Source: a virus. Taken from it: a DNA stretch of 27,305 nucleotides. The stretch lies in IMG/VR virus record IMGVR_UViG_3300005842_000039, positions 1-27,305 of that record. One strand, given 5' to 3'. This document shows, one piece after another, positions 6,271 to 15,082 of the stretch. The translations under genes were made by a program, and so were the position numbers. Under the pieces are notes generated by a model that was not told where the DNA came from, ran no database searches, and worked only from the letters and a program-made list of their open reading frames with translations. The number at the start of each line of letters is the position of its first letter. Positions within the stretch are counted from its first letter, which is position 1.

Positions 6271-6864
6271 TCAGACCACCGGTCCCAGGTACATGCCCCA
6301 GAAAGTCGATCCGGCGCTGACCGCCTTCGAGGTGCCGCCATTGAGGTAAAGGGCCGCAAGAGCGCTGCCCCGGTAGATGGGCGCCATGGTGAACACGTTC
6401 AGCCACTCCCCGTTGGTGTTGGTCTCGTCGGACCGCTGGTAGGCGCCCGTGGTGGTCGCGACGTTGGACACCTGGTCGGTGGTGGTGACCTGAATGCCGC
6501 CCTCCACCAGATCCCCGACCGTCGCCCCGGCCAGATTGACCGACAGGACAGTCGCGCCGAAAAGCCACCAGGAAGGCGCCTGACCGGCTGGCTGCGTCCA
6601 GGTGGCCTGCCCCAGGGTGACGCCGCCGGTGTTGTCCCATTGGATCGACTGGGCCTTGACGAAGTCGGTGCCGGAAATGAACCCGGAACCGTTGGAGGTC
6701 TGCTGGAAGATGAACGACAGCCGCCCCTCGAACGCCCGGAACGGCGCCTGCTCGGCCCGCAGATCCGCGTCGATCGCGGACGCCAGCCGGAAGGCGTCCT
6801 GCACATCGGCGAAATCGGTCGTGAACGGGTACGGAAACCCTTCGACCGCAGTGTTCCCGCTCAT
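6271..6864 (-). CDS. Distal tail/fibre protein
   Basis: A 197-residue protein starting at the ATG that overlaps the previous stop (ATGA). It begins with the segment YPFTTDFADVQDAFRLASAI shared with the downstream protein, followed by a beta-rich domain ending in STFWGMYLGPVV. The pair probably forms tip or fibre proteins assembled on the long fibre gene just upstream. No enzyme motif is seen. Antisense and upstream extensions of this frame were not accepted, because the preceding gene covers that DNA. Confidence 0.7.
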   Translation of the reverse strand: MSGNTAVEGFPYPFTTDFADVQDAFRLASAIDADLRAEQAPFRAFEGRLSFIFQQTSNGSGFISGTDFVKAQSIQWDNTGGVTLGQATWTQPAGQAPSWWLFGATVLSVNLAGATVGDLVEGGIQVTTTDQVSNVATTTGAYQRSDETNTNGEWLNVFTMAPIYRGSALAALYLNGGTSKAVSAGSTFWGMYLGPVV

Positions 6865-8078
6865 GCGAAATAGTCCGAAATCTTGATGGCGGACAGCGCC
6901 GCGTAGGTGGCCGTGTACGAATTGCTGGTGGTGGGGGTGAGCAGGGAGACGTTCACCTTGACCGGCGTGGCCGGGTCGGTGCTGTAGACCATCGTCGAAG
7001 CGTGCACGGATCCGCCGACGCCACGGTCTCCGGTGTGCGACGGATTGGACCGGAACGAGTCGGCGATACCCGTGTTGAAGACGCTGGTGCTGCCGATCGA
7101 GGCCCAGATGGTGTCGCTTGCCGCCGGGCTGAACTGCGCCTCGAAGAAGACCATCCAGGCGCCGACCGGCAGGTACAGATTCTGCGGGTCGTAGCCGAGA
7201 TTGGTGGGGGTGCCGATGTTGTATTCGACCGCGTTGAACGTGAAGCCGGTGTTGTTGTTCGGGAACAGGGTGGTGCTGACCCGAACGCGCGGGAAAAGAC
7301 CGGCTAGGGAGGCGAACGGGTCGAGGGTCGCAATGACCGCGTCGGCCGCGTCGGCGAGCGATTCCAGGGCGGTCTGTCGGGGGTAGGTGAACGCCGGGTC
7401 GTAGCACATCGGGTCGGTGGTGGCGGGAACAGGCAGGCTGTACGTCCTCGACACAACGTTTTGGATCTTGACGGTGACCGTCGGGGCGGCCTGCTCGTCA
7501 CGGCCCATGATCCCGACGTTCGTCCCCGCCACATAGTTCGTCAGCGAAGCATCGGTCACCGACGCCATCCAGCCAGTCGGCTCAGTCGCCGTGGTCAGCC
7601 ACAGCTTCGACTGCAAGACGTTCGTCTGCAACGCCTGCGACCAGCGGATCGACACCCGCAGGTTGTAGACGGTGTTCGCCACATACGTCAGACCCGTCGC
7701 CACCGTGGCGATCGTGGACAGGCCACCGCCCACGACCTTCGAGAATCGCAAGCTGATCGCGCCGCCCGTCGCGACCATCATCGTGCCGTTGTAGTAGTTG
7801 CTGGTGGTGGGCAGCTTCCCCACGAACCCGACCGTGGCCAGGTTCGACGCAGGAACCGCGTTCATCGACACCTGCCCGGTGATGTCGAAGTCGGAGGTCT
7901 GCAAGTCGATGTAGCCGATCTTGTCGCCCGCCGACGACGGGGCGATCGTGGCGAAGTTCGGCGACACGTTGAACTGCGCGGCCACCCCGAACAGGGTGTA
8001 CGTCTGCCCGGACGTTGCCGTACCGAGACCGGAGGCAACGGTACGGCCGAACGAGTCGGCGTAGCCGGTGGTCGTCAT
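6861..8078 (-). CDS. Minor tail/fibre protein with lectin-like N-terminal domain
   Basis: A 405-residue protein. Residues 5-200 have the pattern of the laminin-G/concanavalin-like domain used in actinophage minor tail proteins: DSFGRTVASGLGTATSG near the start, LQTSDFDITGQVSM around 60 and WLTTATEPTGW around 162. A linker with a cysteine (PMCYDPAF, about 225) leads to a second beta-rich domain (250-405). A role in host-surface glycan binding is likely from the domain type. Good ribosome site (TAGGGGGCG) before the ATG. Confidence 0.75.
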   Translation of the reverse strand: MTTTGYADSFGRTVASGLGTATSGQTYTLFGVAAQFNVSPNFATIAPSSAGDKIGYIDLQTSDFDITGQVSMNAVPASNLATVGFVGKLPTTSNYYNGTMMVATGGAISLRFSKVVGGGLSTIATVATGLTYVANTVYNLRVSIRWSQALQTNVLQSKLWLTTATEPTGWMASVTDASLTNYVAGTNVGIMGRDEQAAPTVTVKIQNVVSRTYSLPVPATTDPMCYDPAFTYPRQTALESLADAADAVIATLDPFASLAGLFPRVRVSTTLFPNNNTGFTFNAVEYNIGTPTNLGYDPQNLYLPVGAWMVFFEAQFSPAASDTIWASIGSTSVFNTGIADSFRSNPSHTGDRGVGGSVHASTMVYSTDPATPVKVNVSLLTPTTSNSYTATYAALSAIKISDYFA

Positions 8079-8087
8079 ACCCGCCCC

Positions 8088-8645
8088 CTAGCTGGCGTTG
8101 AAGTCGATCGGGTACGACCCGGAGAACTGGAGGATGCCGGTGGTGGTCAGATCGTAGATCCGTAACGTTCCGGCCGTGTCCACGTGCAGGCTCGGGCGCG
8201 TGGTGCCCTGCGCCCCGATGATCCCGCCCACCTCACCCGGCGGGGCCGGGAGGCCCGTACAGATCGCCGTCCCGGATGCCGGGGTTCCCGCATTCGTGAT
8301 CTGCCCGATGATCTGCACCTCCGTACCGGTCAGCCGCCACTGCCCGTGCGGGTAGTTCGTGCCCCGGTCGGACCAGCCGTTCTGGTAGCCCGCGTCGGCG
8401 AAGTCGTGCCAGACGTTGACCGCCGCCCGGCCGAGGATCAGCCACGCCGCGTCCTGCCGGAACACCGATACCGTGTCTCCGACGATCGGCGCGTACGAGC
8501 CGACCACCCCGACGCCGCCGGAGAACTGCCCGCCGTTGACCGACAGTGTGATCGTCGTCCCGGAGACCGCGGCGATGGTGGCCGTGCGCAGCCCGTTCGG
8601 GATCCCGGCGGTCCGCTGCGTCTGCTTCGCCAGCTTGTTGTTCAC
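8088..8645 (-). CDS. Tail protein with OB-like N-terminal domain
   Basis: A 185-residue protein from a GTG overlapping the previous stop by 4 bases. The first 75 residues (ATIAAVSGTTITLSVNGG ... VGDTVSVFRQDAAWLILGR) match the strand pattern of OB-fold domains in baseplate and tail proteins. The C-terminal half is beta-rich and includes RLTGTEVQIIGQITNAG, typical of fibre modules. It lies between the baseplate-like protein and the lectin-like fibre protein, consistent with a connector in the tail tip. Confidence 0.7.
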   Translation of the reverse strand: MNNKLAKQTQRTAGIPNGLRTATIAAVSGTTITLSVNGGQFSGGVGVVGSYAPIVGDTVSVFRQDAAWLILGRAAVNVWHDFADAGYQNGWSDRGTNYPHGQWRLTGTEVQIIGQITNAGTPASGTAICTGLPAPPGEVGGIIGAQGTTRPSLHVDTAGTLRIYDLTTTGILQFSGSYPIDFNAS

Positions 8646-9784
8646 GAGGTCACCGGTGCATAGGCCCGCAGATTCAAGGACATGTCCCCCGTCTCTCGCA
8701 TCGGCAGCGTGAACCCGGTGATGGCCTGCACACTCGCCGCCCCGTCCGCTTTCATGTTCACCAGATCGCCCAGCTCCAGGGAGGCGTCCGGGACGATCGA
8801 CACGGAGTCCCATTCCTGGCTGATGGCGGTGGCCGCGCGCAGCGCCGACTGGGCGGCCTGCCTGCACTGGCCCTGCGTCAGCGCGGCCTGGTTCTGGATC
8901 AGCAGCGGCTTCTTTCCGAAGTTCCCCAGGTAGTAGGTGGGGCTGGTCTTGTCGGTGTCCCGGACGGTCGCGTAGACGGGAGGAGACCCGTCCTGTCGTT
9001 CCGAGGTGAAGACGACCCCGTTGTAGACGCCGGTACGGGACACGGTGATCGACCAGTCGGCGATGGTCCCGTAGGTGTCCGGAGTGAGGAGGGTGCCGTC
9101 GGTCAGGGTCAGCTGGGCCGTCTGACCAGGTTTCGTCCACGGGGTGAGCCGTTGCACGAACGAGCCGTCGGCGAGCGGGTACCAGAGCATAGAGACGGTG
9201 GCGGACATGTCGTCGAGGGCCTGAGCCCGGTCGGACTGCCACGCGATCGGGGCGATCTTCGTGCCGGTCAGGTCCGAGGTGCCGAATGTCGCATCGGGGA
9301 GCGCGTCACGAACGAGCCGTTTGAACTCGGTGCTGATCGTGTTCGACGGAACCGACGACTGCGGGGTCTCGAACTGGGCGTCCACGACATCAGCGGCCAG
9401 GTCGTTGGCGCCTATTGCCACGTCCCCGGTGCGGCGCATCTGCACCTGCTCGATCCGGCCGTGGAACACAGGGAAGCTGACGGTGGTGCCGTCCCCGTAC
9501 GTGATGCCCCGGTAGGCGCGCAGCCGGTTCCCGAAGGGGGACAGCAGGCCGCCTGTATCGAACGCTCCGGCCGCCGTAAGCGGAAACCAGGACCGGTCCA
9601 CCGAGATGCTCAGAACACGCGCCACGCGGCTGTTGAGGGTCGCGCGCACGTTGCCGTCAATGAACGGCAGCCCCTGATAGAGGATCGTTCCGTCCCGGGC
9701 CAGCACATCCACCCGGCTGTAGGCGGTATGCGGCCGAGACAGCGCATCCCGGTAAGCGGCGTCCAGCCCCCCCGCCCAGACCAT
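8642..9784 (-). CDS. Baseplate/minor tail protein (DUF5047-like)
   Basis: A 380-residue protein placed right after the Dit-like gene. It has an N-terminal region with paired strands (SRVDVLARDGTILYQGLPF, DGNVRATLNSRVARVLSISVDR) typical of actinophage minor tail proteins of the DUF5047 type, and a middle and C-terminal part that fits the Tal/gp27-like hub fold by position. The ATG shares a base with the previous stop (TGATG). The family name is from memory of its pattern and not checked. It likely forms the hub of the tail tip. Confidence 0.7.
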   Translation of the reverse strand: MVWAGGLDAAYRDALSRPHTAYSRVDVLARDGTILYQGLPFIDGNVRATLNSRVARVLSISVDRSWFPLTAAGAFDTGGLLSPFGNRLRAYRGITYGDGTTVSFPVFHGRIEQVQMRRTGDVAIGANDLAADVVDAQFETPQSSVPSNTISTEFKRLVRDALPDATFGTSDLTGTKIAPIAWQSDRAQALDDMSATVSMLWYPLADGSFVQRLTPWTKPGQTAQLTLTDGTLLTPDTYGTIADWSITVSRTGVYNGVVFTSERQDGSPPVYATVRDTDKTSPTYYLGNFGKKPLLIQNQAALTQGQCRQAAQSALRAATAISQEWDSVSIVPDASLELGDLVNMKADGAASVQAITGFTLPMRETGDMSLNLRAYAPVTS

Positions 9785-11076
9785 CAGCCAGCCGCCCCTT
9801 GCAGGACCTGAGTCCAGGTCAGCCCGGCTGCGTTGACCGCACCCCAGGTGGCGTACACGTTGCACGTGTCCTGCCAGCGGGCGCCGACGGTGCCCTGCAT
9901 GAACCCGCCCGGCGCGGCGCACACCGAGTGCGGCAGGGAGAACACCCGGATCGGGAACCGGTGATCGGGCAGCACCCGGCTCTCGGCAGTGGTACCGACC
10001 GACATGTACCGGTCCGGCACCCCGTACTCATCGGGCACCTGGAACAGCACGGGCGTGCCGGACGAGAGCAGCGCGTTGAGCCTGTCCCGGTCGGCGAACG
10101 TCCGCGACACCAGCGTCAGCGTGCTCGTCGGAGCAGACCGGGTCTTCGACACGACCACCGGATACGCCTGGTTGTTGACGCCGAACGCGACCGAGTTGGC
10201 GGCCCGGGAGTCCTCGTCGAGGGACTGCCAGAAGATCCCCTCGGTGGGGGTGCACTGCGGGTTCGGGTCGAACGAGAAGTCGACGCGGGCGTTGAAGCTG
10301 GGCCGGGTCGGGTCCTTCAGCCAGCAGGAGCCCAGCGACGCCACAGTCACGCCACCGGAGGTGGCCGAACCGGCCGCGTTGGTCAGCGCCACGGACGCGA
10401 ACGACGCGACGGTGGAAGCGGCCGGGGTGCCGTCCATGCGTAGTGCAGGCTGCGCGGACACGGTGTTCGCCGGTGCCACAGCGGTGACCACGATGGTCGT
10501 CGAGGAAAGCACGGTCGCCGTGGTGTTCGGGCTGGACAGGATCGCCCCGGAGGCGTCCCGGAAGGAGATCAGGGCGGTGATCGACTGGGAGACGGTCGAC
10601 GATGCGGTCACGGTCAGGGTGAGCGTCGCCCCAGCGGTGGCGGGCACGTCCTCGGCGCGGATGAGCGGGTTCAGGGTCGCCCCGGCCGTGTTGAAGCTCA
10701 GGAAGTTCGTGCCGGACGCGTTGGTGGTGATCCGCATGACGATGGCCGGGTCGGTCACGTACCAGGGGTCGACGTAGCCGCTGGAGAACGCCGAGTTGGC
10801 GTTCATCGTGACCGCAGGGGCGGTGGCGGTGTAGTACGACACCGTGTCCAGCGGCGCCTCGGTGTCGTACAGGACGGCCTTGAATCCGGCTTGCATCGGC
10901 ACGTACGGCAAACCGTTGATCGTCTGCGAGGTTCCGTGGCCACGGACCCGAGTGGTGGCGCCGGTGGCCGAGTCAACCCGGACCACGTAGGCGTACAAGG
11001 CGTCGATGTCGGAGAAGTCAAGGTCCAGCCGCACCTGCGACTTCGGATTGTTAGAGGTGGCGGTCAGGGTAGGCAT
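9784..11076 (-). CDS. Distal tail (Dit-like) protein with inserted carbohydrate-binding-like domain
   Basis: A 430-residue protein immediately downstream of the tape measure, the usual Dit position. The N-terminal strands (QVRLDLDFSDIDALYAYVVR) and the C-terminal part (STLTLVSRTFADRDRLNAL, then PDEYGVPDRYMSVG) fit a Dit-type core. Between them, about residues 85-245, is a Ser/Thr/Ala-rich beta domain (RAEDVPATAGATLTLTVTAS) like the jelly-roll carbohydrate-binding modules seen in evolved Dit proteins. It would bind host wall glycans while capping the tail tube. The core call is moderately firm, the insert is inference. Confidence 0.72.
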   Translation of the reverse strand: MPTLTATSNNPKSQVRLDLDFSDIDALYAYVVRVDSATGATTRVRGHGTSQTINGLPYVPMQAGFKAVLYDTEAPLDTVSYYTATAPAVTMNANSAFSSGYVDPWYVTDPAIVMRITTNASGTNFLSFNTAGATLNPLIRAEDVPATAGATLTLTVTASSTVSQSITALISFRDASGAILSSPNTTATVLSSTTIVVTAVAPANTVSAQPALRMDGTPAASTVASFASVALTNAAGSATSGGVTVASLGSCWLKDPTRPSFNARVDFSFDPNPQCTPTEGIFWQSLDEDSRAANSVAFGVNNQAYPVVVSKTRSAPTSTLTLVSRTFADRDRLNALLSSGTPVLFQVPDEYGVPDRYMSVGTTAESRVLPDHRFPIRVFSLPHSVCAAPGGFMQGTVGARWQDTCNVYATWGAVNAAGLTWTQVLQGAAG

Positions 11077-11079
11077 CCG

Positions 11080-13482
11080 TCACCTCGTTCCATAAGCCAG
11101 CTCGTTCGCCTGCGCATCAAGCTTCTTGTCAATTCGCACGTCGAGGATATCGGTGATCTCCCTGGTGCCCAGGTAGACGTGCACATTAGTGGCTTCGGCG
11201 TGCCCCGCCCGGGAGCCGATCAGGTCCAGCAGGCCGGTCTGCCGCGCGACCGCGAGAGCCCGGTCCGGGTCACTCATCGGCACGACCGCTTCCGGCCCGG
11301 CCTCGCCGACGACGGCAAGAGTGGGGGCATTGACCAGGCCACCGGAAGCGAGCAGCGGCAGATGCGGCAGGCCGATGTGCACCATGCTGGCAACCTTGTC
11401 GATGCCCGCGTTGAACCCGCCGATGACCGCGTTGATGCCCGCCTTGAGGCCGCCCAGGATGGAGTGGCCGATGTTGTTGAAGAACCCGCTGATACGGCGA
11501 GGAAGCTTGCTGACGAAGTCGACGACCGCGTTGGCGCCGGAGACGACTTCCCTCTTGGCCCATTCCCAGGCGTGCCGGAACGCCCCGGCAATGATGCCGG
11601 GCAGCCGCAGGATGAACGCGCCGATCTTTCCGGGCAGCACGGTAAAGATGTAGATCACGGCGGCGATACCGGCGCGCAGGACGGCCTCGCCAAGCGATAG
11701 GGCCATGTGCCACAGGTCGACGAACATGTGCCCGATCGCCTTGATCGCGGACCAGATCCAGCCAGGTAGCTTGATGAAGAACGCCAGCATCAGGCCGATG
11801 CCGATGCCGATCGCCTCTCCGGCCATGCGCAGGGCGCCCAGGAAGAAGTTCCAGAGGATGCCCGGGAGCGCGTTGATGGCACCGATGATCTTGTCGGGAA
11901 TGCTGGCGAAGAAGTTCGGCAGGGTGACGGTGAACCAGTTCGCGATGTCCTTGCCGACACTCTCGATCCAGTGCCAGATCCCGACGAAGAAACCCTTGAT
12001 CGCTTCCCACGCGGACTTCAGGGCGGCGGTGACGACCCCCCAGTTCTTGTAGATCAGGTACGCCCCGGCGGCGATGGCAGCGATGGCCAGGATGATCCAG
12101 GTGGCCGGGTTGAGGGCGTCCACGATCGCTTCGTAGACGGCCACCGCGACCAGGGCAGCCCGGTACACCAGCCACGCGGCGGCGGCGGCCTTGAGCAGGT
12201 CCGGGTGCTGGCCGAGCCAGGTGGCCACCGACGACAGCAGCGGAGTGACGGTCTGAAGCGCGGAGGTGAGGCCGCCGGACAGCGCCGAGATCAGCGACCC
12301 GATCGCCGGGAGCAGCGGCGTCAGGATCGCGTTCATCGACGCCAGAGCCGTGTTGAGCAGGGTGAAGACGCTGGCAAGCATCTCTTTACCTTGGGCGGTG
12401 GCGAAGAACGCGGCCAGTTCCCCGACCAGCTGAGAGATGAAGCCGAGGGCCTGACCGCCGCTGGCCTGCAACGCCCCGAGGATCGAACTGACAAGATCGA
12501 AAACGTTGTGAAGTAGACCGCCGAGCTGCTGAAGGATCACCAGGGCGTCGTTAAAGAACTTCGCCAGCGCACCCGAGTTGGCGGCCTGCTCGATGAACGC
12601 CGAGAACATGAGCAGCAGATGGCCGAGCCCGCCGGACAGCGACGCGAACAACGGACCAGCTACCGCCGCCAGCGTGGTCATCGCCCCCGCGAACGCACCG
12701 ATCGCCGGGATGAGCGGCTTCAGCGCCTGATGGGCGGCCAGGAAGATCGACGCGATGTCCGCCTGCCGGTTCCCGAACGCCGCCAGGAAGTTGTTCGCGA
12801 TCTTCCCCAGGTCCACCGACAGGGCCTGGAACCCCCGGTGCAAAGTCGGCAGCAGCCCCCGAGCCACCCGCGTCAGAGTGCCTTCGAGCTGGTTGAAGAA
12901 GACCTGCTGCACGTCCTGCTGAAGCTGATGGAACGCGGGGTGAAGCTGACGGACCTCGTTGACGAAGTCCCGCGCCGACGGCGCCAGCTTCTTCATGGCC
13001 TCGTCGAACTGCTTGGCCTTCTTCGGGTCGAAGGCAGACTTCAGCGCATCCCCGACCCCGTTGGTCGCCATCTTCAGCGTGGCCAGCGCACCGATCGCCG
13101 CGAAGATCGCCGCTGGCATCGTCGCGGCCAAGGCCGTCACAGCCGGGGCCAGCGCGGCGACCAGCTCCACGGCCAGAGCAATCAGGGACGGCATGAACAC
13201 TGCACTGGCCACGGAGAACCCCGCCACCAGCCCCTTCCACAGGCCGTTGCCGCCCTTGCGGCCCTCCCGTTGCAGGTTCGGTTCCAGCTTGTCGTCCATG
13301 CCCTTGGCGACTTCGTCGGCCGCGTGACCGCCAGCCTCGTGCGCGGACTTGTCCAGCTCCTCGAACCGCAGCCCCTTGGTCTGCTCGTCGAGCGCCTTCT
13401 TGATCTCCTCACGTAGGCCGGGCGTGAACTTGGACAGGTCCGCGAAGACCTGCACGAACGCGCGTCCCAGCACCCCAGCCAT
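11080..13482 (-). CDS. Tape measure protein
   Basis: An 800-residue protein, the longest in the window, with an N-terminal charged helical region, long stretches of Ala/Leu/Ile-rich amphipathic and hydrophobic helices (about residues 80-620) and a C-terminal glycine-rich motif ending GEAGPEAVVPM near 735-745, seen in many tape measures. It sets tail length and is ejected to form a channel in the membrane. From the usual ratio of about 0.15 nm per residue a tail near 120 nm is expected. No lysozyme or peptidase motif is seen in it. ATG start, two bases after the preceding stop. Confidence 0.92.
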   Translation of the reverse strand: MAGVLGRAFVQVFADLSKFTPGLREEIKKALDEQTKGLRFEELDKSAHEAGGHAADEVAKGMDDKLEPNLQREGRKGGNGLWKGLVAGFSVASAVFMPSLIALAVELVAALAPAVTALAATMPAAIFAAIGALATLKMATNGVGDALKSAFDPKKAKQFDEAMKKLAPSARDFVNEVRQLHPAFHQLQQDVQQVFFNQLEGTLTRVARGLLPTLHRGFQALSVDLGKIANNFLAAFGNRQADIASIFLAAHQALKPLIPAIGAFAGAMTTLAAVAGPLFASLSGGLGHLLLMFSAFIEQAANSGALAKFFNDALVILQQLGGLLHNVFDLVSSILGALQASGGQALGFISQLVGELAAFFATAQGKEMLASVFTLLNTALASMNAILTPLLPAIGSLISALSGGLTSALQTVTPLLSSVATWLGQHPDLLKAAAAAWLVYRAALVAVAVYEAIVDALNPATWIILAIAAIAAGAYLIYKNWGVVTAALKSAWEAIKGFFVGIWHWIESVGKDIANWFTVTLPNFFASIPDKIIGAINALPGILWNFFLGALRMAGEAIGIGIGLMLAFFIKLPGWIWSAIKAIGHMFVDLWHMALSLGEAVLRAGIAAVIYIFTVLPGKIGAFILRLPGIIAGAFRHAWEWAKREVVSGANAVVDFVSKLPRRISGFFNNIGHSILGGLKAGINAVIGGFNAGIDKVASMVHIGLPHLPLLASGGLVNAPTLAVVGEAGPEAVVPMSDPDRALAVARQTGLLDLIGSRAGHAEATNVHVYLGTREITDILDVRIDKKLDAQANELAYGTR

Positions 13483-13484
13483 GG

Positions 13485-14054
13485 TCAGGATCCTACGGGA
13501 CCAGGAGGCTGCGCCCCGCCCATCAGGGCCATGAACGCTTCCTCTGCGGCGCGGGCGTCGTACATCTCCTCCGTGGTCACCCCGTCCACCCCGATCGGCG
13601 GCACCCGAAGATCGATGTCGAACTTGTTGCGCTCCTGCTCATCCATGGTCCGCACGCAGATCACATAGATGGCGTTGAGGGCCGCGCCGAGGCTGACCTT
13701 CTCCATGTCGACGCCGAGCCGGGTCAGTTCCCCGCCGATGATCTGCCAGCTGTTCGCTGCCGACCGGATCAGCCGGTCCGCCTCCCACCACGGCCGCCCG
13801 GACGCTGCCGTCAGCAACTCCCGTGACCGCACCGTGATCAGATCCACATCCACGACACCGTCCAGCAACAGGTCTTCTATCTCGTCCTGAGCGGCGTCGT
13901 CCATCATGCCGGGGATCAGCGGCAGCGGCGTCTCCTCGTCGAGGAGCGCCAGGAACCAGTCGACGGCCGGACGGCCGGGCACCACGAACGTGCGCCCGGC
14001 CAGTTCGACTTCGAGCGCCCAGATCCTGAGCGCGGCAAGTGCGTCAGTCGCCAT
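13485..14054 (-). CDS. Tail assembly chaperone-like protein (second)
   Basis: A 189-residue, mainly helical, acidic protein directly upstream of the tape measure. Motifs such as RPWWEADRLIRSA and GAALNAIYVICV resemble the proteins encoded in that slot in actinophages, which act with the tape measure during tail assembly. In many phages this product arises by a frameshift from the first chaperone gene; here the two are separate and split by two unrelated genes. Overlaps the previous gene by 11 bases. Confidence 0.65.
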   Translation of the reverse strand: MATDALAALRIWALEVELAGRTFVVPGRPAVDWFLALLDEETPLPLIPGMMDDAAQDEIEDLLLDGVVDVDLITVRSRELLTAASGRPWWEADRLIRSAANSWQIIGGELTRLGVDMEKVSLGAALNAIYVICVRTMDEQERNKFDIDLRVPPIGVDGVTTEEMYDARAAEEAFMALMGGAQPPGPVGS

Positions 14055-14400
14055 CGGTCGGCAGGCCCGCCTTGACCGCAGCCTCCCGCATCACCTGCGC
14101 ATACCGTTCAGCCTTCCGGCCGTCCTGGTAGCCGATGGCGTGCCCGACGGACTTGCCCTCACGGAAGGCGGCCTTGCGCTTCTCGTCGGCCCGCCAGAAG
14201 TGGAACGGCAGCCAGACGACCAGCGCCACATAGGCGGTCAGTTGGACCGGCCAGGGCACGTACGCGGCGATGTACTCCGTCCAGGGGATCGTCCCGGCAG
14301 GATGCCAGACAGCGGCCACGATCTCCGCGACGATCGCCAGCAGGGTGACGCCGAGGAAGAGCACCGTCCAGACGACCCGCTTGGTCTTCAGTCCAGTCAC
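14044..14400 (-). CDS. Two-span membrane protein between the chaperone genes
   Basis: A 118-residue protein with membrane segments at about residues 10-31 and 48-70 and a charged, helical C-terminal half (FHFWRADEKRKAAFREGKS ...). The GTG at 14400 overlaps the lipoprotein stop by 4 bases; the frame is open further upstream but inside another gene. Its location inside the tail-assembly genes is unusual because virion proteins of siphoviruses seldom span membranes here. It is likely coupled in function with the neighbouring lipoprotein. Confidence 0.7.
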   Translation of the reverse strand: MTGLKTKRVVWTVLFLGVTLLAIVAEIVAAVWHPAGTIPWTEYIAAYVPWPVQLTAYVALVVWLPFHFWRADEKRKAAFREGKSVGHAIGYQDGRKAERYAQVMREAAVKAGLPTDGD

Positions 14401-14723
14401 GCGATCCCCCCGTGGTGCGAGCAAGCCCCCCGACGATGAGACGCGTGAGAAACTGTGCCGTCTCGGCAGGTGAAACCTCCCGAATTTTCCTGAATCTCCT
14501 CTGTCGGCAATGAGGTCGCCTCGTCAGTCGGAATCAACCGATCTGACAGCGGCGGCTCAGAAGTGGGATCCGAAAAGCTGGGCGGCACGTACATGGGAGC
14601 AGGAGGCTGAGGCTGGGCAGGAGCGTCGGACAAGTTGATTCCGCAGCAGGCCACAGCTACCGCACCAGTGAGCAGCAGGATCGCCGCACGCAGCTTCGCG
14701 GGAACCGGGGCTCGGCCGGTCAC
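14397..14723 (-). CDS. Lipoprotein with DUF3761-like C-terminal motif
   Basis: A 108-residue protein from a GTG overlapping the preceding stop. Residues 10-27 form a signal peptide with a lipobox ending AVACCG (lipidated cysteine about 26). Residues 30-80 are a proline/serine-rich linker, and the last 25 residues contain CRDGT, then SHRRGACSHHGG, matching the DUF3761 signature (C-x-DGT-x-S...G-x-CS-x-HGG) of secreted bacterial proteins. It should be displayed on the outer membrane face. Function of DUF3761 is unknown; a role in blocking secondary infection or altering the envelope is an inference. Presence between chaperone genes is odd. Confidence 0.75.
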   Translation of the reverse strand: MTGRAPVPAKLRAAILLLTGAVAVACCGINLSDAPAQPQPPAPMYVPPSFSDPTSEPPLSDRLIPTDEATSLPTEEIQENSGGFTCRDGTVSHASHRRGACSHHGGIA

Positions 14724-15082
14724 CGGGTGCGCACCCGGCGGACGGTCTGCGCCTTCTTCGGGGCGGCGGACGTGCCGTTGATCTTCTCGGCGGCGACACG
14801 GATCGAGATGAAGGTGTCCTCGACAGAGACCAGCCCGGAGATCAGGGACTCTTCGAGCCAGTCCCGGTCGGCCTCCTTGACGATCATGCTGTCGACGATG
14901 TCGCCGAGGGTGCCCATCTGCCGGACGGCGGTCGAGCGCTCGTCGTCGGTCATCTCCTCAGCGTTTTCGATCTTGCCGGTGTGCTTGAAGATCCGCGCCA
15001 GGACCACCAGCGCACCGTCCGACGGCTTACGCATCTCCACCTGCCGACCCCCGAGCGGGACCAGCGCCGTCACCTCAGCCAT
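14720..15082 (-). CDS. Tail assembly chaperone-like protein (first)
   Basis: A 120-residue protein with beta start (TALVPLGGRQVEMRKPSDGAL) and helical body, the layout of gpG-type chaperones which keep the tape measure soluble until tube assembly. C-terminus is basic (KKAQTVRRVRTR). It lies at the expected place upstream of the tape measure, but two inserted genes separate it from the second chaperone gene. I saw no standard slippery heptamer near its end. ATG start overlaps the previous gene by 8 bases. Confidence 0.68.
   Translation of the reverse strand: MAEVTALVPLGGRQVEMRKPSDGALVVLARIFKHTGKIENAEEMTDDERSTAVRQMGTLGDIVDSMIVKEADRDWLEESLISGLVSVEDTFISIRVAAEKINGTSAAPKKAQTVRRVRTR

Noticed and set aside
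14700-14760. Programmed frameshift at the end of the first tail chaperone gene
   Set aside because: No standard slippery heptamer is visible and the downstream frame encodes a lipoprotein with its own coupled start.
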